Positions 43,193-52,116 of a stretch of 64,000 nt of DNA are shown here, piece after piece. Under the pieces are notes generated by a model. The model searched no databases. It saw nothing but the letters and a program-made list of their open reading frames with translations, and was not told the DNA's origin. Position 1 is the first letter of the stretch. The number at the start of each line of letters is the position of its first letter. A program made the position numbers and the translations under genes. Origin of the DNA: Nitrospira sp. (GTDB lineage: Bacteria; Nitrospirota; Nitrospiria; Nitrospirales; Nitrospiraceae); assembly GCA_029865225.1 (NCBI GenBank), contig JAOUHJ010000012.1:1-64000 (forward strand). The letters are read 5' to 3'.

Positions 43193-44476
43193 ATGGCCGA
43201 ACCTGATCGACCATTTCTGACTCGCTGTGCTGAGTTTCTCGGAGCCGAACGGGAAGAGCTCGTTCCATTGGCCTGGGCGTTCGCCTATTTCTTCTGTCTC
43301 CTCTGTGGCTATTCCATCCTCCGTCCCGTTCGTGACGAAATGGCTATTGAAGGGGGGTTGCACAATCTTCCATGGATGATGTCCGGAACCTTCCTGACCA
43401 TGCTCTGCGTCACACCGCTATTCGGATGGCTCTCGGCGCGATGCTCGCGTTACCGATTGCTGTTGACCGTCTACACGTTCTTTATCACCAATCTCCTGTT
43501 GTTTTATGGGTTCATGACGAGTCAGATGGCTCCGGAGTGGGTGGCTCGGGGATTTTTTATCTGGTTGTCGGTGTTCAATCTGTTCATCGTCTCGGTGTTC
43601 TGGAGTTTTATGGCCGACCTCTTTACCCCCGAGCAGGGGGCGCGATTGTTCGGAGTGATCGCCGCAGGGGGGAGCAGCGGAGCGTTGATCGGTCCGCTCT
43701 TCACAACGGGCCTTACGTTTCTATTCTCGGTTCCGGTGCTGATGCTCGCATCAAGCCTATTTCTCGTCGCCTGTCTCGGCTGTGTCTATTGGTTGGAACG
43801 ATGGGGACGGAGGCAGAGTGCCCACCATCGGGCTCAGCGGGGCGAGCCTCTTCATGGGAGTTTTCTCGCCGGAATTCGTCTGACGTTTTCGTCGCCGTAT
43901 TTACTTGGGATTGGCGGCTATCTGAGTCTTCTCACTATGACAGCCACCTTTCTGTATCTTGAGCAGACTCGATTGGTATCGGAGTATCTCGACCAACCGG
44001 AGGCGCGCACCAGGCTCTTCTCTTCGGTAGATTTCCTGACCAGTCTTCTCACGTGGTTGACCCAGATATTTATCACGCATCGGGTCATCGGTCGGTTCGG
44101 CTTGATTGCACCGTTACTGTTTCTCCCACTCATCAGCTTGGCCGGGTTCGTGGGAATCGCGGTATGGCCGACCCTCGTGCTCTATGTTGTCTTTTCCGTA
44201 GTCCGGCGAGTGGGGGAGTATGCGCTCTCGAAACCAGCACGGGAGGTTCTGTTCACGGTCGTCAACCGTGAAGAAAAATATAAGGCCAAGAACTTCATCG
44301 ATACAGCCATCTCACGCGGCGGCGACGCCTCGACAGCCTGGCTGGTGACTGGCCTGAAAACTCTGGGTGCCACCACGACTCACATCGCCTGGGCATTGGT
44401 TCCCATGATGGGGCTGTGGGCTTGGCTGGCCTCTGTGCTGGCGCGAGAAGAAAAACGCCGGTCGGCATCTACCTGA
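43193..44476 (+). CDS. MFS-like transporter related to ATP/ADP carriers
   Basis: 427 residues with about 11-12 hydrophobic helices and no other domain. The N-terminal AWAFAYFFCLLCGYSILRPVRDEMAIEG resembles the bacterial NTP/NDP exchanger (TLC)-related branch of the major facilitator superfamily. Other conserved pieces are FWSFMADLFTPEQGARLFGVIAAGGS and RVGEYALSKPAREVLFTVVNREEKYKAKNFIDT. In free-living bacteria the substrate of this branch is not known, and parasite-type ATP import is not implied. GAGG upstream of ATG. Confidence 0.82.
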   Translation: MAEPDRPFLTRCAEFLGAEREELVPLAWAFAYFFCLLCGYSILRPVRDEMAIEGGLHNLPWMMSGTFLTMLCVTPLFGWLSARCSRYRLLLTVYTFFITNLLLFYGFMTSQMAPEWVARGFFIWLSVFNLFIVSVFWSFMADLFTPEQGARLFGVIAAGGSSGALIGPLFTTGLTFLFSVPVLMLASSLFLVACLGCVYWLERWGRRQSAHHRAQRGEPLHGSFLAGIRLTFSSPYLLGIGGYLSLLTMTATFLYLEQTRLVSEYLDQPEARTRLFSSVDFLTSLLTWLTQIFITHRVIGRFGLIAPLLFLPLISLAGFVGIAVWPTLVLYVVFSVVRRVGEYALSKPAREVLFTVVNREEKYKAKNFIDTAISRGGDASTAWLVTGLKTLGATTTHIAWALVPMMGLWAWLASVLAREEKRRSAST

Positions 44477-44542
44477 TTTGCTCCGAGTCGTGTATCGGTC
44501 TCGAGGTGAGAACCAAGTCATCACGTGGCGCTATAACTCGCG

Positions 44543-45373
44543 TTAGTCTCGAATCACAAGGGAATCGATCACGTAGGAGCTGGCTCGTCCTGCTCTGGTT
44601 CCTCGCAGCCGCACTTCCGATACATCGCGTACCCATTCGCGAATATTCCAGGTGGTACCCGCCTTCAGCTCCTGCCAGAACCACCAGGTCCCATCGCGCT
44701 TTCGGAACCACAGTTGGATCGAGGTATCCGGCAGTATGCGAATAGATTCCATGTCGAAATACGTGGGAGCGTGATTTTCAGCATCACTGACCCAGACCTT
44801 GATCCACTGGTTGAGATCATGGGAGGACAGGACCCGGGGGGTTCTGGCCCAATCGACATTAGTGCACTTCCATTCGACCAGCCTGCCAAAGCCTCGCCCT
44901 AGGCCGTCTCCGGGATCCGGCAAGGTGTAGCACTCGATTCCAGTTTCCATACTAAGGTGAAAATGAGCGAGACCCATACTATCCAGATTCACATCATGCC
45001 TGGAGCAGTGTTGGCGATAGGTCCAGCAGTCACTATGTTTGGAGGGATCGCACATCTGCAATTGCCCGGAAGGTGCCCGGCCTGTTTTGTGGGCAATGGT
45101 CGACCTGGCCTGGGCGAGGATGTGGCTCAGCGCGCCTTCATCGTCGAAATCTACCACACACTGTTGCTGATTAGTCCCCTCCGGACGTGCCTGCACGACC
45201 TTGGGAGTGGGGCTCTCTCGATCTCGTTCTGCTGCTTGTTCAGGGGTCGCTTGCGTCGGAGCATTCATGGGCTTCAGAGGTTTCAGCTCCGTACAGCCTC
45301 CCAGTGCACCAGCCATGAATATACAGAGCATCACCCAAGGGCCATGCCCAGCCATTCGTGCCTCAAACCACAT
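44543..45373 (-). CDS. Lipoprotein of unknown function
   Basis: About 276 residues with a lipoprotein signal (LCIFMAGALGGCTEL), a Pro/Glu linker, then a Cys-containing domain (CDPSKHSDCWTYRQHC). The C-terminus is beta-rich, with patterns such as IRILPDTSIQLWFRKRDGTWWFWQEL and a terminal SSYVIDSLVIRD that recall carbohydrate-binding-type beta sandwiches. No family recognised. GGAGG lies four bases before ATG at 45373. Converges with the transporter gene. Confidence 0.72.
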   Translation of the reverse strand: MWFEARMAGHGPWVMLCIFMAGALGGCTELKPLKPMNAPTQATPEQAAERDRESPTPKVVQARPEGTNQQQCVVDFDDEGALSHILAQARSTIAHKTGRAPSGQLQMCDPSKHSDCWTYRQHCSRHDVNLDSMGLAHFHLSMETGIECYTLPDPGDGLGRGFGRLVEWKCTNVDWARTPRVLSSHDLNQWIKVWVSDAENHAPTYFDMESIRILPDTSIQLWFRKRDGTWWFWQELKAGTTWNIREWVRDVSEVRLRGTRAGRASSYVIDSLVIRD

Positions 45374-45485
45374 CGGTCCTCCTCTCACGCGGGTAAGCTG
45401 CGCCTCTATGTACCAAGTACCAACTTCTCAGGCGTGATCCTCAGGCCTGAATTGTTCTCGGCGAAACACAACAGACGATACCCGG

Positions 45486-45515
45486 TTTACTCGTCAAAAA
45501 AATGCGTGGTATAGT
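45486..45515 (+). promoter_or_regulatory. Candidate promoter upstream of the proA-like gene
   Basis: TTTACT at 45486, an 18-base spacer and TATAGT at 45510 give a reasonable sigma70 match. The leader to ATG 45603 would be about 80 bases. No strong hairpin is seen in the leader. Confidence 0.42.
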
Positions 45516-45602
45516 CCCCGACGGGTCGGCATCATTTTCTCAGGGTCTCGGCTTGAATGCAATGAATCCTTAGGACGCAATCGCGCAAAAGCTCTATCTC
45601 CC

Positions 45603-46970
45603 ATGCCGCCAGAAATCCCCAGTAAGCTCTATATCGACAAGCTATTAAAGAATAGCAGAAAAGTGTCGCTGGAGGTGTCTCGTCTTTCTGGTGCGGTTAA
45701 GTCGGCTGCGGTTCATGCCATGGCTGACCGGGTCTTATCGGATCAATCGGTCATTCTCGAGGCCAACGCCAAGGATATTGAAGCCTTAGGAAAGTCTCTC
45801 GACAGCGCTGATGCGAGAAATCGGATGAAGGCTGCGGTCGCTCGAGTGCGTGTGACGGCCGACCATATTAAGGAGATGGCAGATCGACTTCATCTCATCG
45901 CCGATCTACCGGATCCCGTCGGACTCGTGACCTCCAGACAGGAACGTCCTGATGGGCTGCAAGTGTCACGGGTAAGGGTGCCGATCGGGGTCATCGGGGT
46001 GATTTCCGAGCGGAATCCGCTTGTCATGGTGGAATCGATCGCGCTCTGTCTCAAGTCGGGTAACCTGTGCATCTTTCGTGGAGCTGCGGACTGGCGATGG
46101 ACGAATCAGGCGATTGACGTTCGGTTGCAGGACGTGGCGGTAGCGGGTGGCCTGCCACCGGGGGCATGGGTGCTCATCGACCGCGATGAAAAGGAAGTGG
46201 CGCTCGAATTGATGCGAGCGGGAAAAGGTCTGGATGCGATGATCGTGCGAGGCGGACCCGGTTTGCGGAAAACCGCTGCAGAGCAAGCCAAGGTTCCAAT
46301 CCTCTGTGATGACGGCGGGCTCACGCATTTGTATATTGATGAAGACACTGATCTTCCCATGGCGCAGAATCTGGTGATCAATTCAAAAGTGCAACACACG
46401 GGGGCCGCCAACGCGCTCGATACGTTGCTTGTGCAGCAGGTCGTGGGACGACAGTTCTTGCCTCCATTGATCAATCGACTGCTGGACCAATTCAAGATTG
46501 AAGTACGCGCGTGCCCAAAGACGGTCGCGCTGATGGGGCAGATGGCGATGACAGGTCATACGGCCATCGTTCCAGCTACGGACGGTGATTGGCAGACACA
46601 GTTTTCCGGTCCGGTTCTCGCTATTAAAATGGTAGAAGATCTCAGTGAGGCCTTGGAGCACATTGAGGCGCATGGCCCCTGTCTCACCGCCGGGATTGCC
46701 ACCAGTCGCTATGACTCGGCCATGCGGTTTACGCGAGAGGTCAATGCCGGTGCGGTATTAGTGAACGCGTCGACCAGGCTTCATGCCGGCGATGGTTTCG
46801 GGATGGGAACCGATATGGGACTGAGTGTGGGGAAGCTGCATGCCAAAGGTCCTATCGGCTTGGAGCAATTGACCTTCGAGAAGTACGTGGCATTTGGGAT
46901 GGGTCAACTCCGATTGCCGCATCCCGTTCCGGACACCTACTTTGATGCCATCATGCTCAAACGGCCGTGA
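45603..46970 (+). CDS. ProA-like aldehyde dehydrogenase homologue lacking the catalytic cysteine
   Basis: 455 residues, aligned throughout with gamma-glutamyl phosphate reductase: [52 protein letters not shown], and the C-terminal [37 protein letters not shown]. The region that should read QRPxxCNAxETLLV instead reads [15 protein letters not shown], placing Ala269 where ProA has its nucleophilic Cys. The upstream GxCHxYVD loop is also changed (GGLTHLYID). The rest is well preserved, so this is not obvious decay. It may be a non-catalytic paralogue or an enzyme with altered chemistry; no proB is adjacent. Confidence 0.85.
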   Translation: [455 protein letters not shown]

Positions 46971-47021
46971 TTCTCGTGAAGTGAGAAACGTGGGGCGTAT
47001 CTCCTAACCCCTCATGGCCCG

Positions 47022-48230
47022 ATGCCGTCAGTCATTAGCCCTATGCTCCGTTCCTCGGACGAGAGACGAACGACGCTTCACGATCACCTTGCCTGGTGGG
47101 GACTTCGGCATTTCACGTCAGATCCCGAATATTTCGCATGGCAGCGACAGCACCTCTCATCCGACGAGCTCGCGCAGCTTGCACGCCTCGCTGAACAAAA
47201 ATGCGAGGGCTCTCGCGCCGATGAGATCGCCTTTTATGATCGCACGGCATCCCCAACGATCTTTCCCGTTCTCTACAGCCAGCGCTATGAATACTATGAG
47301 GAACTTGGGTGCCGGGTCTGTGGGTTGCTTGGCTCGGCGGAGGCCATTCTGGATTTCGGCTGCGGCCCAGGAATTTTGACGACCTTTTACGCTAGGCAGT
47401 TTCCCGATAAGACGTTTGTAGGACTTGATCGTTCGCGTGCCTCGATCGAGCTCGCGCAGCATATGGCCGGTGAACTCGGCGTGGCCAACATTCGCTTCGA
47501 ATGTGTCGATGCTGAGGCGGACGCATTATCAGGATGTTACGATCTGGTGATTGCGACCCATGTGCTGATGCAAGCCGAGCATGATCCAGGGCTTCCCAGC
47601 CTCAGTTGGCAAACGTTCGAGCGCGGACATGATCCACCGCAGCAATCCTCGTTTGAGCAGCGGACGGGGCTTGGAGTCAGGCTTGATCGGGTGTGTGAAG
47701 TCTTACGGCCCCACGGCCGGATGATTGTGAGCGAGAAAACCAGGCAACTGTCCCGGCGTGTGCCTTTTCAACGGGCCTTATCAAGGAGGGGATTCGATCT
47801 GGTGGGACCTCCTGCATTGGTTCACTATCGAACTATCGAAGAAGCAGTAGATGATGGACCCCTTTTTCTTGTGCATCGAGGATTCCAGACATCATCATCT
47901 TGGGATGAAAGACCTGAGCGGGATGATGGTCCCCCGTTTGTTCAGGACATGGCCCACTCCGTGAGCGATCCTGAGAAGCCGTTGTGCGAAAACCATTGGC
48001 CGTCGGCTCAGGGCGTGTGGGAGGAGTTGCAAGATCGTGTCGTCGTGCACGAGACCACTCGGCAAGAACCGGACGGCCGACAAGTGCATGTTGAACGTGG
48101 CACGAGCGGCGACTTCTCCTACCTGTACTGCGCGAATACCTTCGATCAACGGCAAGTCGTGATCGACAAGCGGGCTCGGTCGGCGATGATCGATGCCTAC
48201 TACCAAGAAATCATCCGAGGGCTCCCCTAG
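47022..48230 (+). CDS. SAM-dependent methyltransferase with C-terminal extension
   Basis: 402 residues. The N-terminal 90 residues are helical; a class I methyltransferase core follows with motif I AILDFGCGPGILTTFYA, FVGLDRSRASIELAQ and YDLVIATHVL. After the core comes about 170 residues (from RPHGRMIVSEKT on) with no family I recognise, ending in DKRARSAMIDAYYQEI. Substrate unknown. The start at 47022 lies about 50 bases after the ProA-like stop; 47043 (MLRSSDE) is possible. Confidence 0.78.
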   Translation: MPSVISPMLRSSDERRTTLHDHLAWWGLRHFTSDPEYFAWQRQHLSSDELAQLARLAEQKCEGSRADEIAFYDRTASPTIFPVLYSQRYEYYEELGCRVCGLLGSAEAILDFGCGPGILTTFYARQFPDKTFVGLDRSRASIELAQHMAGELGVANIRFECVDAEADALSGCYDLVIATHVLMQAEHDPGLPSLSWQTFERGHDPPQQSSFEQRTGLGVRLDRVCEVLRPHGRMIVSEKTRQLSRRVPFQRALSRRGFDLVGPPALVHYRTIEEAVDDGPLFLVHRGFQTSSSWDERPERDDGPPFVQDMAHSVSDPEKPLCENHWPSAQGVWEELQDRVVVHETTRQEPDGRQVHVERGTSGDFSYLYCANTFDQRQVVIDKRARSAMIDAYYQEIIRGLP

Positions 48231-48420
48231 TAATGCTACTTGATTATACTAGCGGGTGCAGACCTCGCTCGCACTAAAATCAAAAAATACCTGATATTCC
48301 CCTTGCAATCGACGATTCCCCTCGCTACCCTGAATTCGCTTTCCAATATTTCGCTGGCCGTAGACACGTGGCGTTCTCGTTCGTGCTCGTTCCGGGCGTG
48401 AGTCGGAAGGAGGAATCACC

Positions 48421-49053
48421 ATGAAAGCGGCGCACATTCTTCTTGCCGCGCTGAGTTTGGTTTTCACCGGGTGTGTCACACCCCCAGAGGTGAAACAAGC
48501 CCTCATCGCCAAAGACCACGCGTACATCGAGAGCCAGCGTTTGATGGAGGGATACCGTGAGCTGGTGCAGCAGGTCACCTCGCGCCATCACCAGTGGTAT
48601 CGGTATGTTCAAACTCGGCTGAAACTCAATCTTGCGCTGCAATGGGCCACGACGAATCCGAAGTTGACTGACGTCGGCGATGCGGATTTAGCCGGCGATG
48701 ATGCGGATCTATTGGGGCCTGAGGTGATCGCGCTGATCAACGACCTTCGGCTCAAGCATCTTCCGGAGCGAAAAGGGCCGACGGGGCAGGTGGTGTTTCA
48801 GGCAGGCACCGCAGATATGAACACGCTCCTACAGAAGCTCCCTGAGTTGATCGGGCGAGTGGAACAGCGTGTCGAGAAAGATTCGGCAGTGTCCTCGACG
48901 ATGGACGTGGCGGCGTTCGATCAATACCGTACGAACGTCGAGGCAGTCCGGCGGATCAACGCTATCATCAAACAATACTTGGATATCGATGTCACCTTAT
49001 CCCGCAATGAAGTGCAATCACTGGCCGAGGCTGTGAGAACGCTGCGTCGCTGA
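48421..49053 (+). CDS. Lipoprotein with helical mature domain
   Basis: 210 residues, lipoprotein signal LLAALSLVFTGCVTPP, then a helix-rich acidic/basic mature part without cysteines (LMEGYRELVQQVTSRHHQWYRYVQTRLKLN). GGAAGGAGG lies eight bases before ATG. First gene of a tightly spaced run of five + strand genes ending at 52116. No family recognised; the heptad-like pattern suggests it packs against other helices, perhaps the products of the next two genes. Confidence 0.75.
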   Translation: MKAAHILLAALSLVFTGCVTPPEVKQALIAKDHAYIESQRLMEGYRELVQQVTSRHHQWYRYVQTRLKLNLALQWATTNPKLTDVGDADLAGDDADLLGPEVIALINDLRLKHLPERKGPTGQVVFQAGTADMNTLLQKLPELIGRVEQRVEKDSAVSSTMDVAAFDQYRTNVEAVRRINAIIKQYLDIDVTLSRNEVQSLAEAVRTLRR

Positions 49054-49088
49054 GGCGGTATGTTCTGTTCGCTGGGGAGGTCAGAAGG

Positions 49089-49799
49089 ATGATGAATCGA
49101 CAAGGTGCAACCTTGGTAATCGGGTTGGTTCTCATGAGCGTGGTGGGCTGCAACTCGATTCACAGTGATGCCGTGCGCGATCTCTTGCACAAGGAAGGCG
49201 CAAAGATCGACGCGGCTCAGACGAACATCGACCTGTTTCAAAAAGAAACGGAAGAGAGGATCAAGTTCTTAGAAAAGGCCCGGAACGATTTGCACGAAGC
49301 CTTCAAGTCGCTGCGGACACACGAGACGAAGCACCAATTCGTCCTCTCGTCCTATCGCAATGTTGCGAGCAAAAAAGGCGAGGCCGCCTATGCTGCGGCC
49401 TATCTCGTCAGTCAGATCTATCTGGCTGATTACCAAGGATTGGAAAAGGCCGTGTGGGATCAATTTGAAGACGATTTCTGCGGTCTGCGCGATGCCGCAA
49501 ATGCCTTGAACGACTCCTGGAAAAAGACGGCGGCGCTCCATGCCCAATTGAGGCGCTATGCTGACAAATCCGCTCTCGCGTCGGTCGACCCTGAGTTTGT
49601 GTCCGCGTTGATCGAACAGGCTCCAGGACAGTCGGATCGTATCATGGAGATTGTCAACCACTCACGAACCGTCAATGATGCGTTAGAAGAAGTCGTGGGC
49701 GCGCGTATCGTGCGCGTGCACGCGTTGCAACGCGCCCAGACGTTGACATCCGACTTGGTGAACCTTCTGGATAACCTGAAGAAAGAAGACGGGCAATAG
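49089..49799 (+). CDS. Lipoprotein with coiled-coil mature domain
   Basis: 236 residues, lipoprotein signal LVIGLVLMSVVGCNSI, then long helices with heptads (ERIKFLEKARNDLHEAFKSLRTHE, and again at the C-terminus). 35 bases after the previous gene, with AGAAGG close to the tandem ATG ATG start (49089 or 49092). The two lipoproteins are similar in plan but not clearly homologous. Probably envelope-located, role unknown. Confidence 0.75.
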   Translation: MMNRQGATLVIGLVLMSVVGCNSIHSDAVRDLLHKEGAKIDAAQTNIDLFQKETEERIKFLEKARNDLHEAFKSLRTHETKHQFVLSSYRNVASKKGEAAYAAAYLVSQIYLADYQGLEKAVWDQFEDDFCGLRDAANALNDSWKKTAALHAQLRRYADKSALASVDPEFVSALIEQAPGQSDRIMEIVNHSRTVNDALEEVVGARIVRVHALQRAQTLTSDLVNLLDNLKKEDGQ

Positions 49800-49813
49800 G
49801 AGGAAGCACCACC

Positions 49814-50332
49814 ATGGAAACCAGTATCGCGGGGGTCGTGGGTTTTCTGGAAGACAACGACAGCCTGATCAAACAGTTGATGGAGACTGCCGAGAGCGCG
49901 CATCAGGAGATCAGCGATTTGTCTGTTCAGGTAGACCATGCTCGTGAAGAAGCGAATGGTTTGGTCGATCGGCTCGGTGCCGTGGAATTTGCGGTCGGGA
50001 AGACTGATGAAACCAGAGTCCGTCAAAAGGCGCTCTTGGAAGCAGTCGCGGCGCTGCGAAAAAAGTTCGAGACCTACAAAAACGACCCCCTTCGGCGCGG
50101 AATCTATGCGGCAGAGATTTCCAATCTCTACGTGCAGCTGGCCAATACCTTCAATAATGAGACGATTGCCCAGGTCGTCCCGTTCAGCACGGACGAAATC
50201 AAAACCTACAAAGATTTGATGAGAGAGGCGGTTCTCGACGCGGCATCTCGTAAGAAACGCGCCGCGGTCATTAAGGCTGCCGCGCGTGTTTCGAGGCTTG
50301 CGATCGGAATTGCCGGGAAATTGGCGGTGTGA
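49814..50332 (+). CDS. Coiled-coil protein of unknown function
   Basis: 172 residues, almost wholly helical with coiled-coil heptads in residues 10-90 (IKQLMETAESAHQEISDLSVQVDHA). No signal peptide, so unlike its neighbours it may stay in the cytosol, although the C-terminal 25 residues (VSRLAIGIAGKLAV) are mildly hydrophobic. GGAGG lies seven bases before ATG, 14 bases after the previous stop. Likely cotranscribed with the flanking lipoprotein genes. Confidence 0.75.
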   Translation: METSIAGVVGFLEDNDSLIKQLMETAESAHQEISDLSVQVDHAREEANGLVDRLGAVEFAVGKTDETRVRQKALLEAVAALRKKFETYKNDPLRRGIYAAEISNLYVQLANTFNNETIAQVVPFSTDEIKTYKDLMREAVLDAASRKKRAAVIKAAARVSRLAIGIAGKLAV

Positions 50333-50351
50333 GGGTGTGAAAGACCGATCG

Positions 50352-51125
50352 ATGCGACAGGCGTTCGTTCTCTGCATGGTTGTGGGGATTGGGAGCGGGT
50401 GCACGCTGGATGCCGGCTCACGTGGCCCCTTTGGACCTGAGGATCCGGAAACCGCAGCGCAGAAGGCCAAGTTGCCTGAGGAGGTTCCTTCTCCTCACAG
50501 TCTTCAGTTTACCGGTGAAGAGACCGCTGGGCACCACAAACCGAAAATGGTTGGTGTTTCTGGAGAGACAGCCGTGAAGCGGGCTGTCAATGAATCGGTC
50601 GTGCTGACTGCCGACGAGGTGGCGACCTTCCGAACGGTGGCCGAGAACGACCGAGGCGTCATTCCGCAGCTTGGGAGCCGTTGGGCCTTCATCGACGCCG
50701 ACCGGATTCCACCGGATGGCAAAATTACATTTGGCTGTTGTCGGCAGACCACCGGCCTGGTTCGCCTTGTTTATTACAGCTACAGTCAGAATGTGGCTGT
50801 CGAAGTCCGTGTGAAGAAATCAGGTGTTCTTAGTGTCGATCGGCGTGACGGGTATCAGCCACCGGAAGGTCAACAAGATGTGCAACGGGGAATCGAATTA
50901 GCCAAAGCGGACCCTCGTCTGGTCGGTAAAGTCGACCAACTACAAGGGCACGGACTTCTGATGCAGCCTGATCAGGGATTCTTTCGAAATGATCCGGGCT
51001 ACGGCCATCGGACGATATGGATTACGTTTTCAGAGGGACAGGGCGGTGATCCCAAATTTTGGGCGGTTATTGACCTCACGGAAGATAAAGTTCTCGAGGC
51101 CGGTGAAGAGCCGCCTCGTTCGTGA
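50352..51125 (+). CDS. Lipoprotein with PepSY/amine-oxidase N-domain-like fold
   Basis: About 257 residues with lipoprotein signal VLCMVVGIGSGCTLD. The mature part resembles the small N2/N3 domains ahead of copper amine oxidase catalytic domains. It has YQPPEGQQDVQRGIELAKADPRLVG (the usual QPP...ADP run) and HRTIWITFSEGQGGDPKFWAVIDLTEDKV, a PepSY-like strand pair. The next gene, 10 bases on, looks like the catalytic half. ATG at 50352 is chosen over the earlier GTG because the signal peptide starts there. The resemblance is by eye and needs profile confirmation. Confidence 0.55.
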   Translation: MRQAFVLCMVVGIGSGCTLDAGSRGPFGPEDPETAAQKAKLPEEVPSPHSLQFTGEETAGHHKPKMVGVSGETAVKRAVNESVVLTADEVATFRTVAENDRGVIPQLGSRWAFIDADRIPPDGKITFGCCRQTTGLVRLVYYSYSQNVAVEVRVKKSGVLSVDRRDGYQPPEGQQDVQRGIELAKADPRLVGKVDQLQGHGLLMQPDQGFFRNDPGYGHRTIWITFSEGQGGDPKFWAVIDLTEDKVLEAGEEPPRS

Positions 51126-51135
51126 GAGGAGGGTG

Positions 51136-52116
51136 ATGAAGAGAATCTGTTCTATCGGTGTCTTGCTGCTCTGCATGTTTTCCTGGTTGGGAACGGCTTT
51201 CGCCGAGACACAGTCCGAACACGTGACCTGGGGGCCGTGGAGTTTCGACTGGGAGGTTCGGGACAACACAGGGCTCGCACTGCGAAACGTGAAGTACGCC
51301 GATGAGCTGATACTCGCCAAGGCCAGTATGCCGGTGGTTCGTGTGAAGTACGTCAAGGAGCGGGTCTGGTGGAATCCGTTTACGTGGTTCGGCTCGCGTG
51401 CTGATAGCGGGCGATGTGGACCATTTCAAGACCGGCTGCGGTGGCAGGATCTGGTTCCGATCCTGAATTGCGGTGATCAAAAGGTCTGCATAGAAAGCTC
51501 AACCCAGAATACCGCGAAGTGGCTCGAGGTGGGCATCTATGCGCGAATTGGCGAATATCATCTGTATCAATCATGGCATCTCTCGGAAGATGGGGAAATC
51601 CGTCCCGTGCTGCATAGCCGAGGCCTATCGTGCAATACCGACCATGATCACCATCCCTATTGGCGTTTCGACTTTGATATTAACGGGAATGGAATGGACC
51701 AAGTCTTTGTACATGAAGACGGCGGGGCAGATTATGGATGGGGTCCAGGGTGGAGGAAGTACACGAATGAGCGAAATGATGTCAAGATTCCTGTGCTCAA
51801 CAAGACGTGGTTGATTCGTGATCAACTGAACGGCCACGGGGTCTGGGTGATCCCCGGTACAGGGTACGATCCATTAAAGGACGATGGCGAGCGGGACAAG
51901 TTTGCTGATTTCGATGTGGCCATCCGTCGCGCCAACGTGAGCGAGGATGTGCCATGGAGCTTTGGAGCACGCGGCCAACTTGGGTATGACGAAGACAATC
52001 AAGGTGTCCAAGAGCAAGACATTGTGTTCTGGTACGTGGCTCATCTCCCCCATAGAGCTGCCCTGGGTCCGACGAAATGGCTGACCCTTGGACCCATCCT
52101 CCGTGTGCAGCGGTAG
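51136..52116 (+). CDS. Exported protein resembling a truncated copper amine oxidase catalytic domain
   Basis: 326 residues with a Sec signal (SIGVLLLCMFSWLGTAFAE). Similarities to copper amine oxidase: WGPWSFDWEVRDNTGLALRNVKY at the domain start, ARIGEYHLYQSWHLSEDGEI where the topaquinone Tyr (T-x-x-N-Y-D/E) lies, HDHHPYWRFDFDINGNG like the HxH copper ligands, and VFWYVAHLPH like the third His near the end. Candidate residues are Tyr141, His170/172 and His303. The Asn before the Tyr is replaced by Glu, and the domain is shorter than usual. GAGGAGG before ATG 51136. Activity is doubtful. Confidence 0.5.
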   Translation: MKRICSIGVLLLCMFSWLGTAFAETQSEHVTWGPWSFDWEVRDNTGLALRNVKYADELILAKASMPVVRVKYVKERVWWNPFTWFGSRADSGRCGPFQDRLRWQDLVPILNCGDQKVCIESSTQNTAKWLEVGIYARIGEYHLYQSWHLSEDGEIRPVLHSRGLSCNTDHDHHPYWRFDFDINGNGMDQVFVHEDGGADYGWGPGWRKYTNERNDVKIPVLNKTWLIRDQLNGHGVWVIPGTGYDPLKDDGERDKFADFDVAIRRANVSEDVPWSFGARGQLGYDEDNQGVQEQDIVFWYVAHLPHRAALGPTKWLTLGPILRVQR

